Source: an uncultured Bacteroidia bacterium (GTDB taxonomy: Bacteria > Bacteroidota > Bacteroidia > Bacteroidales > UBA932). Taken from it: DNA of 64,000 nucleotides. The position numbers and the translations under genes were made by a program. This document shows positions 1 to 7,546 of this stretch, one piece after another. Under the pieces are notes generated by a model that worked only from the letters and a program-made list of their open reading frames with translations, did not search any database and was not told the origin of the DNA. Position 1 is the first letter of the stretch, and each line of letters begins with the position of its first letter. The stretch is taken from the NCBI GenBank assembly GCA_902768665.1, contig CACXMA010000011.1:1-64000 (forward strand), written 5' to 3'.

Positions 1-49
1 CTTTGTCATAGTAAAGATCTCTTGTCTTTGTTTGATACTGAAACATTGT

Positions 50-70
50 GACTCGTGTGTTTTACGAGTC
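50..70 (+). terminator. possible terminator hairpin of an upstream gene
   Basis: A 7-bp inverted repeat GACTCGT / ACGAGTC with a 7-nt T-rich loop is followed by a short T run (CAACTTTTTTC). It would end a transcript entering from the left edge. No gene can be assigned to it because the window begins 49 bases earlier. The rest of 71-205 shows no convincing gene. Confidence 0.35.
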
Positions 71-205
71 AACTTTTTTCAGGGAAAGACATCTCCGCAG
101 CAAGAGCGGGGATGGGTACGGCGTCCACAGGGAGGGCGAATAACGGAAGCTGGGGAGGAGGATGGGACATCTCCGCACCGGGCCTGCAGTTTTTGCCGGG
201 AATAG

Positions 206-236
206 TTGCATGGAAGGCGGTTGATGCATATATTTG
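206..236 (+). promoter_or_regulatory. Bacteroidota-type promoter for the transposase gene
   Basis: TTG at 206-208, a 20-nt spacer, then TATATTTG at 229-236 match the Bacteroidota -33/-7 consensus (TTTG, about 20 nt, TAnnTTTG). It sits 50 bases upstream of the ATG at 286. This argues that the 77 codons open upstream of that ATG are not translated. Confidence 0.6.
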
Positions 237-285
237 CGGAAACGACGGGCGTCCGCTACCGGGACGGCCATTAAACTGGAAGACG

Positions 286-1167
286 ATGAAGAATGTGGAG
301 TATTGGCTCGTTACGACCGATCATCTGGAGGACCGAATCTGGTTCCGGGAAGAAGAAGATTTCAAGGTGGGCATGAATTTCGTGGCCGTGCTTGCATGCG
401 TGCTGAAGGCCGATATTCTGGCTTTTATTCTGATGTCCAATCATGTGCATTTCGTTCTTCGCGGCAGCCGGGAGGATGCGCTCCGGTTTATCAATGAATT
501 CAAGCGCCGATACTCCATTTATCTGAGCAACAAATATGGTACGAAGGAATTCCTGCGCCGCAATTCTGTAGACCTGAAACTGATATCCGCTTCTTCGGAG
601 GATGAGGCGCTTGAACGGGCTATCGCCTATGTCCTGATGAACTGTGTGGCGGCCAACATCTGCTCTCATCCCAGCCAGTATCCATGGGGAGCGGGAAATC
701 TGTTCTTCAATCGGACCCGCCCTGCCGGAAAACGTCTTTCGGATATACCCAATCGTCCGAGAATCAGAATGTTACACACAGAGTGCGACGATCTTCCGGC
801 CAATTGGACCGTGGGAGAGGACGGTTACATTCTCCCGCACAATTATGTGAATGTGAAGGCAGTGGAGGCCCGGTTCCGCACGCCTCAGCGGCTGAATTAT
901 TTCCTAAATGCCTCGTCAAAGGCTCGGAGACGGATTGAGATGGGGGAGGAGAATCTCCCTGCTTTCCGGGATCAGGTGATTCTGACGGCCGCTCCGGACC
1001 TGCTGCGGAGCCTTTTTCAGAAAAAATCCTTCTACGAACTCAGTAAACAGGAGCGCATCGAGTTTCTCCGGCAGATCCGTTATCGTTTCAGTGCCAATGT
1101 CAACCAGATCGCGCGCATCTGCGGGCTCTCTTACGCCGATGCCGCTTTGCTTATGGACAATGCCTGA
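286..1167 (+). CDS. REP-associated tyrosine transposase-like (Y1/HUH) protein
   Basis: A 293-residue protein of the IS200/IS605-like Y1 transposase superfamily, resembling REP-associated tyrosine transposases (RAYTs), which cut and join single-stranded DNA at hairpins. The metal-binding HUH motif is visible as SNHVHFVL (H53 and H55), and a tyrosine-bearing helix FKRRYSIY follows (Y76 or Y79 is the probable nucleophile). The C-terminus (ANVNQIARICGLSYADAALL) looks like a helix-turn-helix. The open frame extends upstream to 55, but the promoter at 206-236 and the homology-like start MKNVEYWLV favour ATG 286. It is not flanked by recognisable insertion-sequence ends here, which is typical of single-copy RAYTs. 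Short palindromic repeats are abundant in this window, so this enzyme is a candidate for spreading them; that link is inference. Confidence 0.75.
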   Translation: MKNVEYWLVTTDHLEDRIWFREEEDFKVGMNFVAVLACVLKADILAFILMSNHVHFVLRGSREDALRFINEFKRRYSIYLSNKYGTKEFLRRNSVDLKLISASSEDEALERAIAYVLMNCVAANICSHPSQYPWGAGNLFFNRTRPAGKRLSDIPNRPRIRMLHTECDDLPANWTVGEDGYILPHNYVNVKAVEARFRTPQRLNYFLNASSKARRRIEMGEENLPAFRDQVILTAAPDLLRSLFQKKSFYELSKQERIEFLRQIRYRFSANVNQIARICGLSYADAALLMDNA

Positions 1168-1174
1168 TAAGGCC

Positions 1175-1966
1175 TTAGGCCAGGCCGAGGAGGTAGTGGC
1201 GGCGTTCGGGGGCGGGGAACTTTTCGATGGCGTAGCGGAGCATGGTGCGGGGCATCGTGGAGTAGCGGGGAGCCAGGAAGGCTTCCAGCGCGGCTTTGTC
1301 GCGCTTGCCGGCCTCGCGGAGGAGCCAGCCGACGGCCTTGTGGATGAGGTCGTGGGGGTGGTGGAGGAGAATGTCGGCGATGGCGAAGGTGTCGTCGAGC
1401 TGGCCGTGGCGCACAAAGGTCATTGTCGAGACCATGCCGATGCGCTGCTCCCAGAGCGTCCTGCCGCTGCGGGCGAGGTCGTAAAGGAGCGTGCGGTCCT
1501 TGTCGAGGAGCCATTCGCCGAGAAGGGGATAGCAGCTGAGGTCCACGAGGTCCCAGTTGTTGATGTATTGCGTGTGGCTTACATAAAAGTCGATACATTG
1601 CTGTCTGACAGATTTCTCGACTCCCTTCGGTCGCTCGAAATGACAATCCGGATTCCACGGACAAGCCGTGGAATGACGTGCAGCCGTGGAATGACGTTCG
1701 GCCGTGGCATGCCGAAAGATCTCCACCAGCGTCAGGAGCGCCGCGAGGCGGATCTCGTGATACTCGCTGGCGATGCATTCCTCCAGATCGTCAAAACCGG
1801 TGGAGGACCAGCAGGACTTGACGATGGCCCTGGTTACGGGAACCTTGATTCCCAGAAACTTGTCGCCCTCGCCGTACTGGCCGGGGCCGGTTTTGAAAAA
1901 GCGGCTGAGCCCTTCGACCTGCGACGGGTCGGCCGCCGCGTGCATTTGTTCTCTTAGATTTGCCAT
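1175..1966 (-). CDS. AlkD-like DNA alkylation repair protein with repeat-derived insert
   Basis: HEAT-like-repeat DNA glycosylase of the AlkD family, which removes alkylated bases. Supporting segments are KFLGIKVPVTRAIVK near the N-terminus, then YINNWDLVDLSCYPLLGEWL, and a C-terminal helix pair ending LLGLA. The start is MANLREQ at 1966, because the alternative ATG at 1993 lies inside the -7 box at 1981-1988. The protein has 263 residues against roughly 220-240 usual for the family. The excess is at about residues 85-119 (bases 1610-1714), where DNA consists of palindromic repeats also found between genes; the reading frame stays open across them. The peptide made there (RHSTA repeated, CPWNPDCHFE) is low in family character. 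The gene converges on the transposase gene with 7 bases between the stops. Confidence 0.8.
   Translation of the reverse strand: MANLREQMHAAADPSQVEGLSRFFKTGPGQYGEGDKFLGIKVPVTRAIVKSCWSSTGFDDLEECIASEYHEIRLAALLTLVEIFRHATAERHSTAARHSTACPWNPDCHFERPKGVEKSVRQQCIDFYVSHTQYINNWDLVDLSCYPLLGEWLLDKDRTLLYDLARSGRTLWEQRIGMVSTMTFVRHGQLDDTFAIADILLHHPHDLIHKAVGWLLREAGKRDKAALEAFLAPRYSTMPRTMLRYAIEKFPAPERRHYLLGLA
1610..1714 (-). repeat. in-frame palindromic repeat cluster inside the alkD-like gene
   Basis: 1610-1644 is a diverged copy of the GATTTCTCGA...TCGAAATGAC repeat. 1651-1677 is an exact copy of the GATTCCACGG/CCGTGGAATG palindrome. 1681-1714 holds two partial copies (GCCGTGGAATGACG and GCCGTGGCATGCCG). The same palindromes occur in intergenic positions at 6539, 10591, 18245 and 27631. 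Confidence 0.85.
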
Positions 1967-1980
1967 AATTCTTTGTCTTC

Positions 1981-1988
1981 CAAAGGTA
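1981..1988 (-). promoter_or_regulatory. -7 box (TACCTTTG) for the alkD-like gene
   Basis: CAAAGGTA on the plus strand reads TACCTTTG on the minus strand, 15 bases upstream of the chosen ATG. It excludes the longer start at 1993. Confidence 0.55.
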
Positions 1989-2040
1989 AGCAAAAAATCC
2001 GAGAGTACCCGCCTTTCTTGCTTATGCGGGAAACATTGTT

Positions 2041-2048
2041 TATATTTG
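2041..2048 (+). promoter_or_regulatory. -7 box (TATATTTG) for the surface-sugar operon
   Basis: TATATTTG stands about 97 bases upstream of the ATG at 2146, giving a leader of roughly 90 nt in which I see no uORF or clear riboswitch. Confidence 0.5.
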
Positions 2049-2145
2049 CAGAAATAAGCCCGATATTTAAGCGATATTCAAAGTGATTATCGCGTGATTG
2101 TTAGGCGATTATTATTAAATAGAGCAACTCCATACCATTTTTATA

Positions 2146-4122
2146 ATGGATACAATAAAGAAACTGTCAAGCTGGTTTTTCAGCATCAAGGTTCTGCCAT
2201 ACTGGGTCATTTTGCTGATCGATACACTGATCGTATTTGTCTCCTGTCTCTTCACCTGGTGGGTGATGAACTGGTCCGCCCTGACCCGTATCGGATTTAA
2301 ATCAGCCGTCCTGACCTCCCTGATGGTCGCCCTGATCAGCTGGATCGGCGCCCGGATCTTCCGGACCTATGCCGGCGTCCTGCGCTATTCCAGCTTCGTG
2401 GACCTTCTCAAACTCGTCTACGCCAACACCGTCTCGCTGGGCATCGCCATCGCCGTGCTGCTGATCCTGAAATGGCAGGGCGTCATCATCCTTTCCGGCC
2501 TGACCGTCCTCCAGGCAATCTCCGCCTACATCGTCTCGACGATGCTGATGTGGGGCCTGCGCCTTCTGGTGAAACTCCTTTTCGACGCGTTCAATTCCGA
2601 CACCCACGCCAAGCGCGTGCTGGTCTACGGCGCCCTGACCGGCGGCATCGGCATCGCCAAGAGCATCCGTTCGCAGTCCCCGGCGCAGTTCGAGCTCTGC
2701 GGTTTCATCTCCCATGAGCCGCGCATCAAGAACATGAAGCTGCTCGGCGTCCGCGTCTATTCGGTGGAGGACAATCTCGCCGAAATCATCCGTCGGGAGC
2801 GCATCCAGGCCATCCTGGTGAGCCCCCTCCGCGAGAACGAATTCCGCGCCAACCAGGCCATGCAGGATCTTTTCATCGGCGCCGGCTGCAAGATCTACAT
2901 GTCGCATGAGGCCGAAGAGGCCAGCGTCAAGAACGGCGCCCTCATCGCCGATACCGAGGAGGACCGCATGCAGCTCAAGGAGGTGAGCGTCGAGGACCTG
3001 CTGCCGCGCAACGAGATCCGCGTCGACATGAAATCCGTCGAGGAGCAGCTGACCGGAAAGCGCGTGCTCATCACCGGATCGGCCGGCTCCATCGGTATGG
3101 AGATCGTCCGCCAGGTGGCCTCCTTCAAGCCCGAGAAGCTCATGCTGATCGACCAGGCCGAGACGCCGCAGCACGATGTCCGCCTGATGATGGCGAAGGA
3201 TTTCCCGGATGTGCCCTGCGAGGTCGTGGTGACCTCCATCAGCCGCCGCACCCGCATGGACTACATCTTCAGTTCCTTCCGCCCGCACTATGTCTTCCAC
3301 GCCGCGGCCTATAAGCACGTCCCGATGATGGAGGACAACCCTTCCGAGGCGGTCCTGAACAACGTTTACGGCACCAAGGTCATCGCCGACATGTCCGTCA
3401 AGTACGGCGTCCGCAAGTTCGTGATGATCAGCACCGACAAGGCCGTCAATCCGACCAACGTCATGGGCTGCAGCAAGCGCATCTGCGAGATTTATGTCCA
3501 GAGCCTCGACCGCAAGCTCAAGATGGAGGCCATGGAGAACTGGAAGAAGAACTTCAAGAAGTCCGATTATACGCAGTTCGTGACGACGCGCTTCGGCAAC
3601 GTCCTCGGCAGCAACGGTTCCGTGATTCCGCTCTTCCGCGAGCAGATCAAGCGCGGCGGCCCCGTGACGGTGACCGACGAGCGCATCGTCCGCTTCTTCA
3701 TGCTGATTCCCGAGGCCTGCAAGCTGGTCCTCGAGGCCGGCACCAAGGGCAACGGCGGCGAGATTTTCGTCTTCGACATGGGCCAGCCCGTCAAGATCGC
3801 CGACCTCGCCAAGCGCATGATCGCCCTGTCCGGCGCCAAGAACGTGGAAATCAAGTTCACCGGCCTTCGCGAGGGCGAGAAGCTCTACGAAGAGGTGCTC
3901 AACGAGCTCGAGGGCACGAAACCGACCTTCCACGAGAAGATCCGCATCGCGCAGGTCCGTGAGTACGACTACGAGGCCGTCAACAAAGATATCGAGGAGC
4001 TGGTCGAGATCTCCAAGCGCTTCGACGACATGGAGACCGTCCGCAAGATGAAAGAGATTGTCCCCGAGTACAAGAGCAACAATTCCGTGTTCGAACAGCT
4101 GGACAAGCCCGAAGAGAAATGA
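2146..4122 (+). CDS. FlaA1/CapD/WbpM-type membrane nucleotide-sugar 4,6-dehydratase
   Basis: A 658-residue inner-membrane enzyme of the extended SDR family that dehydrates UDP-HexNAc at the start of surface polysaccharide or glycan synthesis. The N-terminal ~150 residues form four or so hydrophobic segments. A degenerate first Rossmann fold follows ([17 protein letters not shown], ~residue 160), then the catalytic one with the NAD motif [15 protein letters not shown] (~305). Further motifs are [31 protein letters not shown] and [15 protein letters not shown], all typical of CapD/FlaA1. In many members the usual SDR tyrosine is replaced, as appears here. It overlaps gmd by ATGA and so begins a three-gene operon with gmd and fcl. 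Confidence 0.9.
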   Translation: MDTIKKLSSWFFSIKVLPYWVILLIDTLIVFVSCLFTWWVMNWSALTRIGFKSAVLTSLMVALISWIGARIFRTYAGVLRYSSFVDLLKLVYANTVSLGIAIAVLLILKWQGVIILSGLTVLQAISAYIVSTMLMWGLRLLVKLLFDAFNSDTHAKRVLVYGALTGGIGIAKSIRSQSPAQFELCGFISHEPRIKNMKLLGVRVYSVEDNLAEIIRRERIQAILVSPLRENEFRANQAMQDLFIGAGCKIYMSHEAEEASVKNGALIADTEEDRMQLKEVSVEDLLPRNEIRVDMKSVEEQLTGKRVLITGSAGSIGMEIVRQVASFKPEKLMLIDQAETPQHDVRLMMAKDFPDVPCEVVVTSISRRTRMDYIFSSFRPHYVFHAAAYKHVPMMEDNPSEAVLNNVYGTKVIADMSVKYGVRKFVMISTDKAVNPTNVMGCSKRICEIYVQSLDRKLKMEAMENWKKNFKKSDYTQFVTTRFGNVLGSNGSVIPLFREQIKRGGPVTVTDERIVRFFMLIPEACKLVLEAGTKGNGGEIFVFDMGQPVKIADLAKRMIALSGAKNVEIKFTGLREGEKLYEEVLNELEGTKPTFHEKIRIAQVREYDYEAVNKDIEELVEISKRFDDMETVRKMKEIVPEYKSNNSVFEQLDKPEEK

Positions 4123-5225
4123 GTAGAGTCGCATTGATTACCGGCGTGACCGGCCAGGACGGAAGTTTCCTTTCCGAGTTCCTCCTGGAAAAAGGCTATG
4201 AGGTCCATGGCATCATCCGCCGCAGCAGCGTGGATTTCCGCGAACGGATCGCCCACCTCGAGGGCAAGGCCAATTTCCACCTCCACTATGCCGACATGGG
4301 TGATTCGATGTCCATCGTCAAGGTCGTCGACCGGGTCCGCCCGGACGAAATCTACAATCTCGCGGCACAGAGCCACGTGCAGGTCAGTTTCGACAGCCCC
4401 GAGTATACGGCAAACGTCGACGCGACCGGCGTCCTTCGCGTGCTGGAGGCCGTCCGTGCCTGCCATCTCGAGGACCGCTGCCGCATCTACCAGGCCTCTA
4501 CGAGCGAGCTCTACGGCAAGGTCGAGGCCGTGCCGCAGAACGAGGACACGCCCTTCCACCCTTACAGCCCCTATGCCGTGGCCAAACTCTATGGCTACTG
4601 GATCGTCAAGGAATACCGCGAGGCTTACGGCATGTACTGCTGCTCAGGCATCCTGTTCAACCACGAGTCCGAGCGCCGCGGCGAGACTTTCGTGACCCGG
4701 AAGATCACCCTTGCCGCCGCCCGCATCGCCCAGGGCCTGCAGGACTGCCTCTATCTCGGCAACCTTTCCTCGCTTCGCGACTGGGGCTACGCCAAGGACT
4801 ACGTCGAGTGCATGTGGCTCATCCTCCAGCAGGAGCAGCCCGACGATTTCGTCATTGCGACGGGCGTCCAGCACTCCGTGCGCGAATTCGCCGACCTGGC
4901 TTTCCGCGAGGCCGGCATCGAGCTCCGCTTCGAGGGCGAAGGCGCTGACGAGAAAGGCGTCTGCGTCAATGGTCCCGAGCGGCTCATCGGAAAGACGCTC
5001 GTCGCCGTGTCGAAGGACTTTTACCGCCCGACCGATGTCGTGAACCTCTGCGGCGACCCTTCCAAGGCCCGCACGCAGCTTGGCTGGAACCCTTCCAAGA
5101 CCTCTTTCGAGCAGCTTGTCAAGCTGATGGTCGAGCACGACATGGCCAAGGTCGCGGCCGAGGGCGTCGCGGCCCACGTCCGCACCAACCTCGCCGAATA
5201 CCTGGAGAAGGGAATCGTGAAATAA
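4119..5225 (+). CDS. gmd: GDP-mannose 4,6-dehydratase
   Basis: A 368-residue SDR enzyme converting GDP-D-mannose to GDP-4-keto-6-deoxymannose, the first committed step to GDP-L-fucose. The NADP motif is [12 protein letters not shown] at the N-terminus, followed by [19 protein letters not shown] and the [13 protein letters not shown] segment bearing the catalytic Tyr-x3-Lys. [17 protein letters not shown] is diagnostic for Gmd. The start overlaps the previous gene by four bases and the stop overlaps the fcl ATG (TAATG), so translation is probably coupled. Confidence 0.95.
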   Translation: MSRVALITGVTGQDGSFLSEFLLEKGYEVHGIIRRSSVDFRERIAHLEGKANFHLHYADMGDSMSIVKVVDRVRPDEIYNLAAQSHVQVSFDSPEYTANVDATGVLRVLEAVRACHLEDRCRIYQASTSELYGKVEAVPQNEDTPFHPYSPYAVAKLYGYWIVKEYREAYGMYCCSGILFNHESERRGETFVTRKITLAAARIAQGLQDCLYLGNLSSLRDWGYAKDYVECMWLILQQEQPDDFVIATGVQHSVREFADLAFREAGIELRFEGEGADEKGVCVNGPERLIGKTLVAVSKDFYRPTDVVNLCGDPSKARTQLGWNPSKTSFEQLVKLMVEHDMAKVAAEGVAAHVRTNLAEYLEKGIVK

Positions 5226-6166
5226 TGGAAAAAGAATCGAAGATATATGTGGCCGGGCACCGGGGGATGGTGGGAAGCGCCATTGTCCGGGAGCTGCAGC
5301 GGCAGGGCTATACGAATATCGTGACGCGGACCCATGCCGAGCTGGACCTGACGCGGCAGGAGGCCGTGGAGGCCTTCTTTGCGGCGGAAAAGCCCGAGTA
5401 TGTGTTCCTGGCGGCGGCGAAGGTCGGCGGCATTGTCGCGAACCAGAGCGCGCTGGCGGATTTTATGTACGAGAACATGATTCTCGAGATGAACGTCATC
5501 CACGCGGCGTGGAAAAACGGCTGCAGGAAACTCGAATTTCTGGGCTCCAGCTGCATTTACCCTCGCCTTGCGCCCCAGCCGATGCCGGAAAGCTGCCTGC
5601 TGACAGGCTCCCTGGAGCAGACGAACGAGGCCTATGCGCTCGCGAAAATCAGCGGCCTGAAGTACTGCGAATATCTCAACCGGCAGTATGGGACCGACTA
5701 TATCTCCGTGATGCCGACCAATCTCTACGGCCCGAACGACAACTACCATCCCGAGCATTCGCACGTGCTCCCGGCGCTGATCCGGCGCTTCCATGAAGCC
5801 AAGCTCTCCGGTGCGCCCGCGGTGACCTGCTGGGGCGACGGAAGTCCGCTGCGGGAATTCCTCTATGTCGACGACCTGGCGAACCTCTGCGTCTTCCTGA
5901 TGAACCACTATTCCGGCAACGAGACGGTCAATGCTGGCACCGGAAAGGAAATTTCGATCAAGGGGTTGACGGAGCTGGTCGCGCGCGTTGTCGGCTACGA
6001 GGGACGCATCGAATGGGACACCACGCGCCCGAACGGCACGCCGCGAAAGCTCCTTGATGTCAGCAAGGCGACGGCCCTTGGATGGACCTATAAAACGGAG
6101 CTGGAAGAGGGGATCCGCCTGGCGTACCGGGATTTCCTGACGAACCCGATGCGGGCGGAAAGATAA
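5225..6166 (+). CDS. fcl: GDP-L-fucose synthase
   Basis: A 313-residue epimerase/reductase that finishes GDP-L-fucose synthesis from the Gmd product. It shows the NADPH motif [13 protein letters not shown], the segment [27 protein letters not shown], and the catalytic [50 protein letters not shown] is shared across the family (quoted motif split in the family as NLYGPNDN and [11 protein letters not shown]). It starts one base inside the gmd stop codon. GDP-fucose made here could decorate capsule or O-glycosylated surface proteins, as known for Bacteroides; the acceptor is not visible in this window. Confidence 0.95.
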   Translation: MEKESKIYVAGHRGMVGSAIVRELQRQGYTNIVTRTHAELDLTRQEAVEAFFAAEKPEYVFLAAAKVGGIVANQSALADFMYENMILEMNVIHAAWKNGCRKLEFLGSSCIYPRLAPQPMPESCLLTGSLEQTNEAYALAKISGLKYCEYLNRQYGTDYISVMPTNLYGPNDNYHPEHSHVLPALIRRFHEAKLSGAPAVTCWGDGSPLREFLYVDDLANLCVFLMNHYSGNETVNAGTGKEISIKGLTELVARVVGYEGRIEWDTTRPNGTPRKLLDVSKATALGWTYKTELEEGIRLAYRDFLTNPMRAER

Positions 6167-6171
6167 GAAAA

Positions 6172-6487
6172 AGGCGGGGCCGTAAGCCGCTTTCTGTTTT
6201 TGAATCTGTCATTTATCTTCGCAACCTACCCCCCGGCAGGCGACGGGCAGCCTCCATTTGCCGGTATATTTGGTCTTGCAGGCCCGGTTCCGTACCCGAG
6301 GCATGTCGCCATACCCCGTCGTGGGCTCTTACCCCGCGTTTTCACCCTTGCCGGTCGCCCGGCGGTTGTTTTCTGTTACGGAATCTGAAGATTACTCCCC
6401 ACTGCGCTTTCCGCAGACGGGTGCCCTTTCCTGTGCGGACTTTCCTCAGCGCCCGGAGGCGCCGCGACAGATCGTCCCGCCTTTTTC
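6172..6487 (-). ncRNA. rnpB: RNase P RNA, bacterial type A
   Basis: Read on the minus strand, the sequence has the universal core: GAGGAAAGTCCGCAC near the 5' end (P4), ACAGAAAACAACCGCC, GGCAAGGGTGAAA, GGTAAGAGCCCACGACGGGG, and at the 3' end GATAAATGACAGATTC then ACAGAAAGCGGCTTACGG. The terminal GGCGGG (5') and CCCGCC (3') pair. The ends are set from this helix and the -7 box at 6493-6500. At about 316 nt it is compact for type A. It is convergent with fcl, whose stop lies six bases away. Confidence 0.93.
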
Positions 6488-6492
6488 CGCCG

Positions 6493-6500
6493 CAAAGGTA
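6493..6500 (-). promoter_or_regulatory. -7 box (TACCTTTG) of rnpB
   Basis: TACCTTTG on the minus strand sits 6-8 bases before the inferred RNase P RNA 5' end, as expected for a Bacteroidota promoter. Confidence 0.6.
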
Positions 6501-6522
6501 GTGATTTTTCCGGGATTCTTGC

Positions 6523-6530
6523 TACCTTTG
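6523..6530 (+). promoter_or_regulatory. -7 box (TACCTTTG) for the glutaminyl cyclotransferase gene
   Basis: TACCTTTG on the plus strand lies back to back with the rnpB promoter. The transcript would begin near 6536 and run straight into the palindromic repeats at 6539-6594. Confidence 0.55.
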
Positions 6531-6538
6531 TATGATAG

Positions 6539-6594
6539 ATTCCACGGACAGGCCGTGGAATGACGAAAGAGATTTCTCGACAAGCTCGAAATGA
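6539..6594 (-). repeat. palindromic repeat pair covering the QC start codon
   Basis: 6539-6564 is the GATTCCACGG/CCGTGGAATGAC palindrome and 6569-6594 the AGATTTCTCGA...CTCGAAATGAC repeat. The ATG at 6591 is the repeat's own ATGAC end. Confidence 0.85.
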
Positions 6595-7358
6595 CAAGGA
6601 TAAAATATATCTTCGGCCTTCTGCTGGCGCTCGCGCTGACTTCCTGCGGGTGCTCCAGCGCGAAAAAGGGCGTGGTGCAGTACCGGGCGGAGGTGGTGGC
6701 GGAGTACCCCCACGATCCTTCCTCATACACGCAGGGCCTGTTTTTCCATGAGGGCGAGCTCTACGAGAGCGTGGGGCAGTACAACGAGTCCGCGATGCGG
6801 AAGATGGACCTCGCGACCGGCCGGAGCCTCAGGACCGTCTCGCTCGGCGCGGGCGTATTCGCCGAAGGCTCCGTCATCCTCGACAGCACCTTATATATAT
6901 TGACCTGGCAGAACGGGCAGGTGTTCCTCTGCGACCCGGTGAGTTTCGCCGTCCGCGAACGGGTGGCCTATCCCCGCGAGGGCTGGGGCCTGACTACGGA
7001 CGGGGAGCAGCTGATCGCCAGCGACGGCACCGACGTGCTCTATTTCATGGACCGCGACCTCAAGGTCCGGCGTGAGGTGCATGTCACCCGTGACGGCAAG
7101 AAGCAGCCGCTGCTCAACGAGCTGGAGTACATCGACGGCAAGGTCTGGGCGAATGTCTACACCTACGACGACATCCTCATCATCAATCCCGATGACGGGG
7201 TCGTCGAGGGCGTGGTCGACTGCGCCGGCCTGCTGAAGCCCCGGGACCGCGACCTTCGCACCGACGTGCTCAACGGCATCGCCGTCCACGATGGTAAGGT
7301 CTACGTCACCGGCAAATACTGGAAGAAACTCTTTGAAATACAGATTAAAGAAAAATAA
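6591..7358 (+). CDS. glutaminyl-peptide cyclotransferase (QC) lipoprotein
   Basis: A 255-residue enzyme of the plant-type glutamine cyclotransferase family (five-bladed beta-propeller), which forms N-terminal pyroglutamate on exported proteins. The lipobox LTSC gives a lipidated C19, so the enzyme sits in the periplasm or on a membrane. Family segments are HDPSSYTQGLFFHEGELYES, EGSVILDSTLYILTWQNG, EGWGLTTDGEQLIASDGT, LNELEYIDGKVWANVY and LNGIAVHDGKVYVTGKYW. In Bacteroidota many secreted proteins begin with Q after signal peptide cleavage. The start codon lies at the end of a palindromic repeat, so the whole 5' leader derives from repeat DNA. The stop is followed at once by the variable-stem hairpin at 7359. 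Confidence 0.88.
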   Translation: MTRIKYIFGLLLALALTSCGCSSAKKGVVQYRAEVVAEYPHDPSSYTQGLFFHEGELYESVGQYNESAMRKMDLATGRSLRTVSLGAGVFAEGSVILDSTLYILTWQNGQVFLCDPVSFAVRERVAYPREGWGLTTDGEQLIASDGTDVLYFMDRDLKVRREVHVTRDGKKQPLLNELEYIDGKVWANVYTYDDILIINPDDGVVEGVVDCAGLLKPRDRDLRTDVLNGIAVHDGKVYVTGKYWKKLFEIQIKEK

Positions 7359-7457
7359 CCGCAGGTGCGTAGGAGGTGTGCTTCCAGAAGCATTTGCCCG
7401 GAATAGGGTCGCCGCAAGGCGATTTGCTTCTGGAAGTACACCTCCGGAGCACCGGAG
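7359..7457 (+). ncRNA. variable-stem hairpin element, copy 1
   Basis: Starts at the base after the QC stop. Outer arms GGTGC (7364-7368) and GCACC (7449-7453). Next an 18-nt arm GGAGGTGTGCTTCCAGAA (7372-7389) and its partner TTCTGGAAGTACACCTCC (7428-7445), fully paired as RNA with one G-U. The 38-nt apex (7390-7427) is identical to copy 2 and folds into two small hairpins: CCC-GGAATA-GGG and TCGCC-GCAA-GGCGA, the latter with a GNRA loop. There is no T tract, so it is not an ordinary terminator. The class and function are unknown to me; see copy 2 at 23602-23701. Confidence 0.8.
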
Positions 7458-7473
7458 GAAATAATTACATTTT

Positions 7474-7542
7474 GGGGGTATCGGCCCTGTGGCTGGTTGA
7501 GAGAGTCCCCTCGAACCTGATGCGGTTCATACCGCCGTAGGA
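7474..7542 (+). promoter_or_regulatory. TPP (THI-box) riboswitch
   Basis: The order GGGGG, TTGAGA (for CTGAGA), ACCTGATGCGGTTCATACC and GCCGTAGGAAA matches the thiamine pyrophosphate riboswitch. It ends four bases before the ATG at 7547, so ligand binding probably masks the translation start. It implies that the downstream receptor is made when thiamine is scarce. Confidence 0.9.
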
Positions 7543-7546
7543 AAAG

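Noticed and set aside
55..285. First 77 codons of the transposase frame
   Set aside because: Promoter elements lie inside them, the composition is Gly/Ser/Arg-rich without family match, and the conserved domain starts after 286.
7359..7457. Simple Rho-independent terminator after the QC gene
   Set aside because: No T run follows the stem, and the 38-nt apex and outer flanks are identical in a second, unrelated locus. Termination may still occur but does not explain the design.
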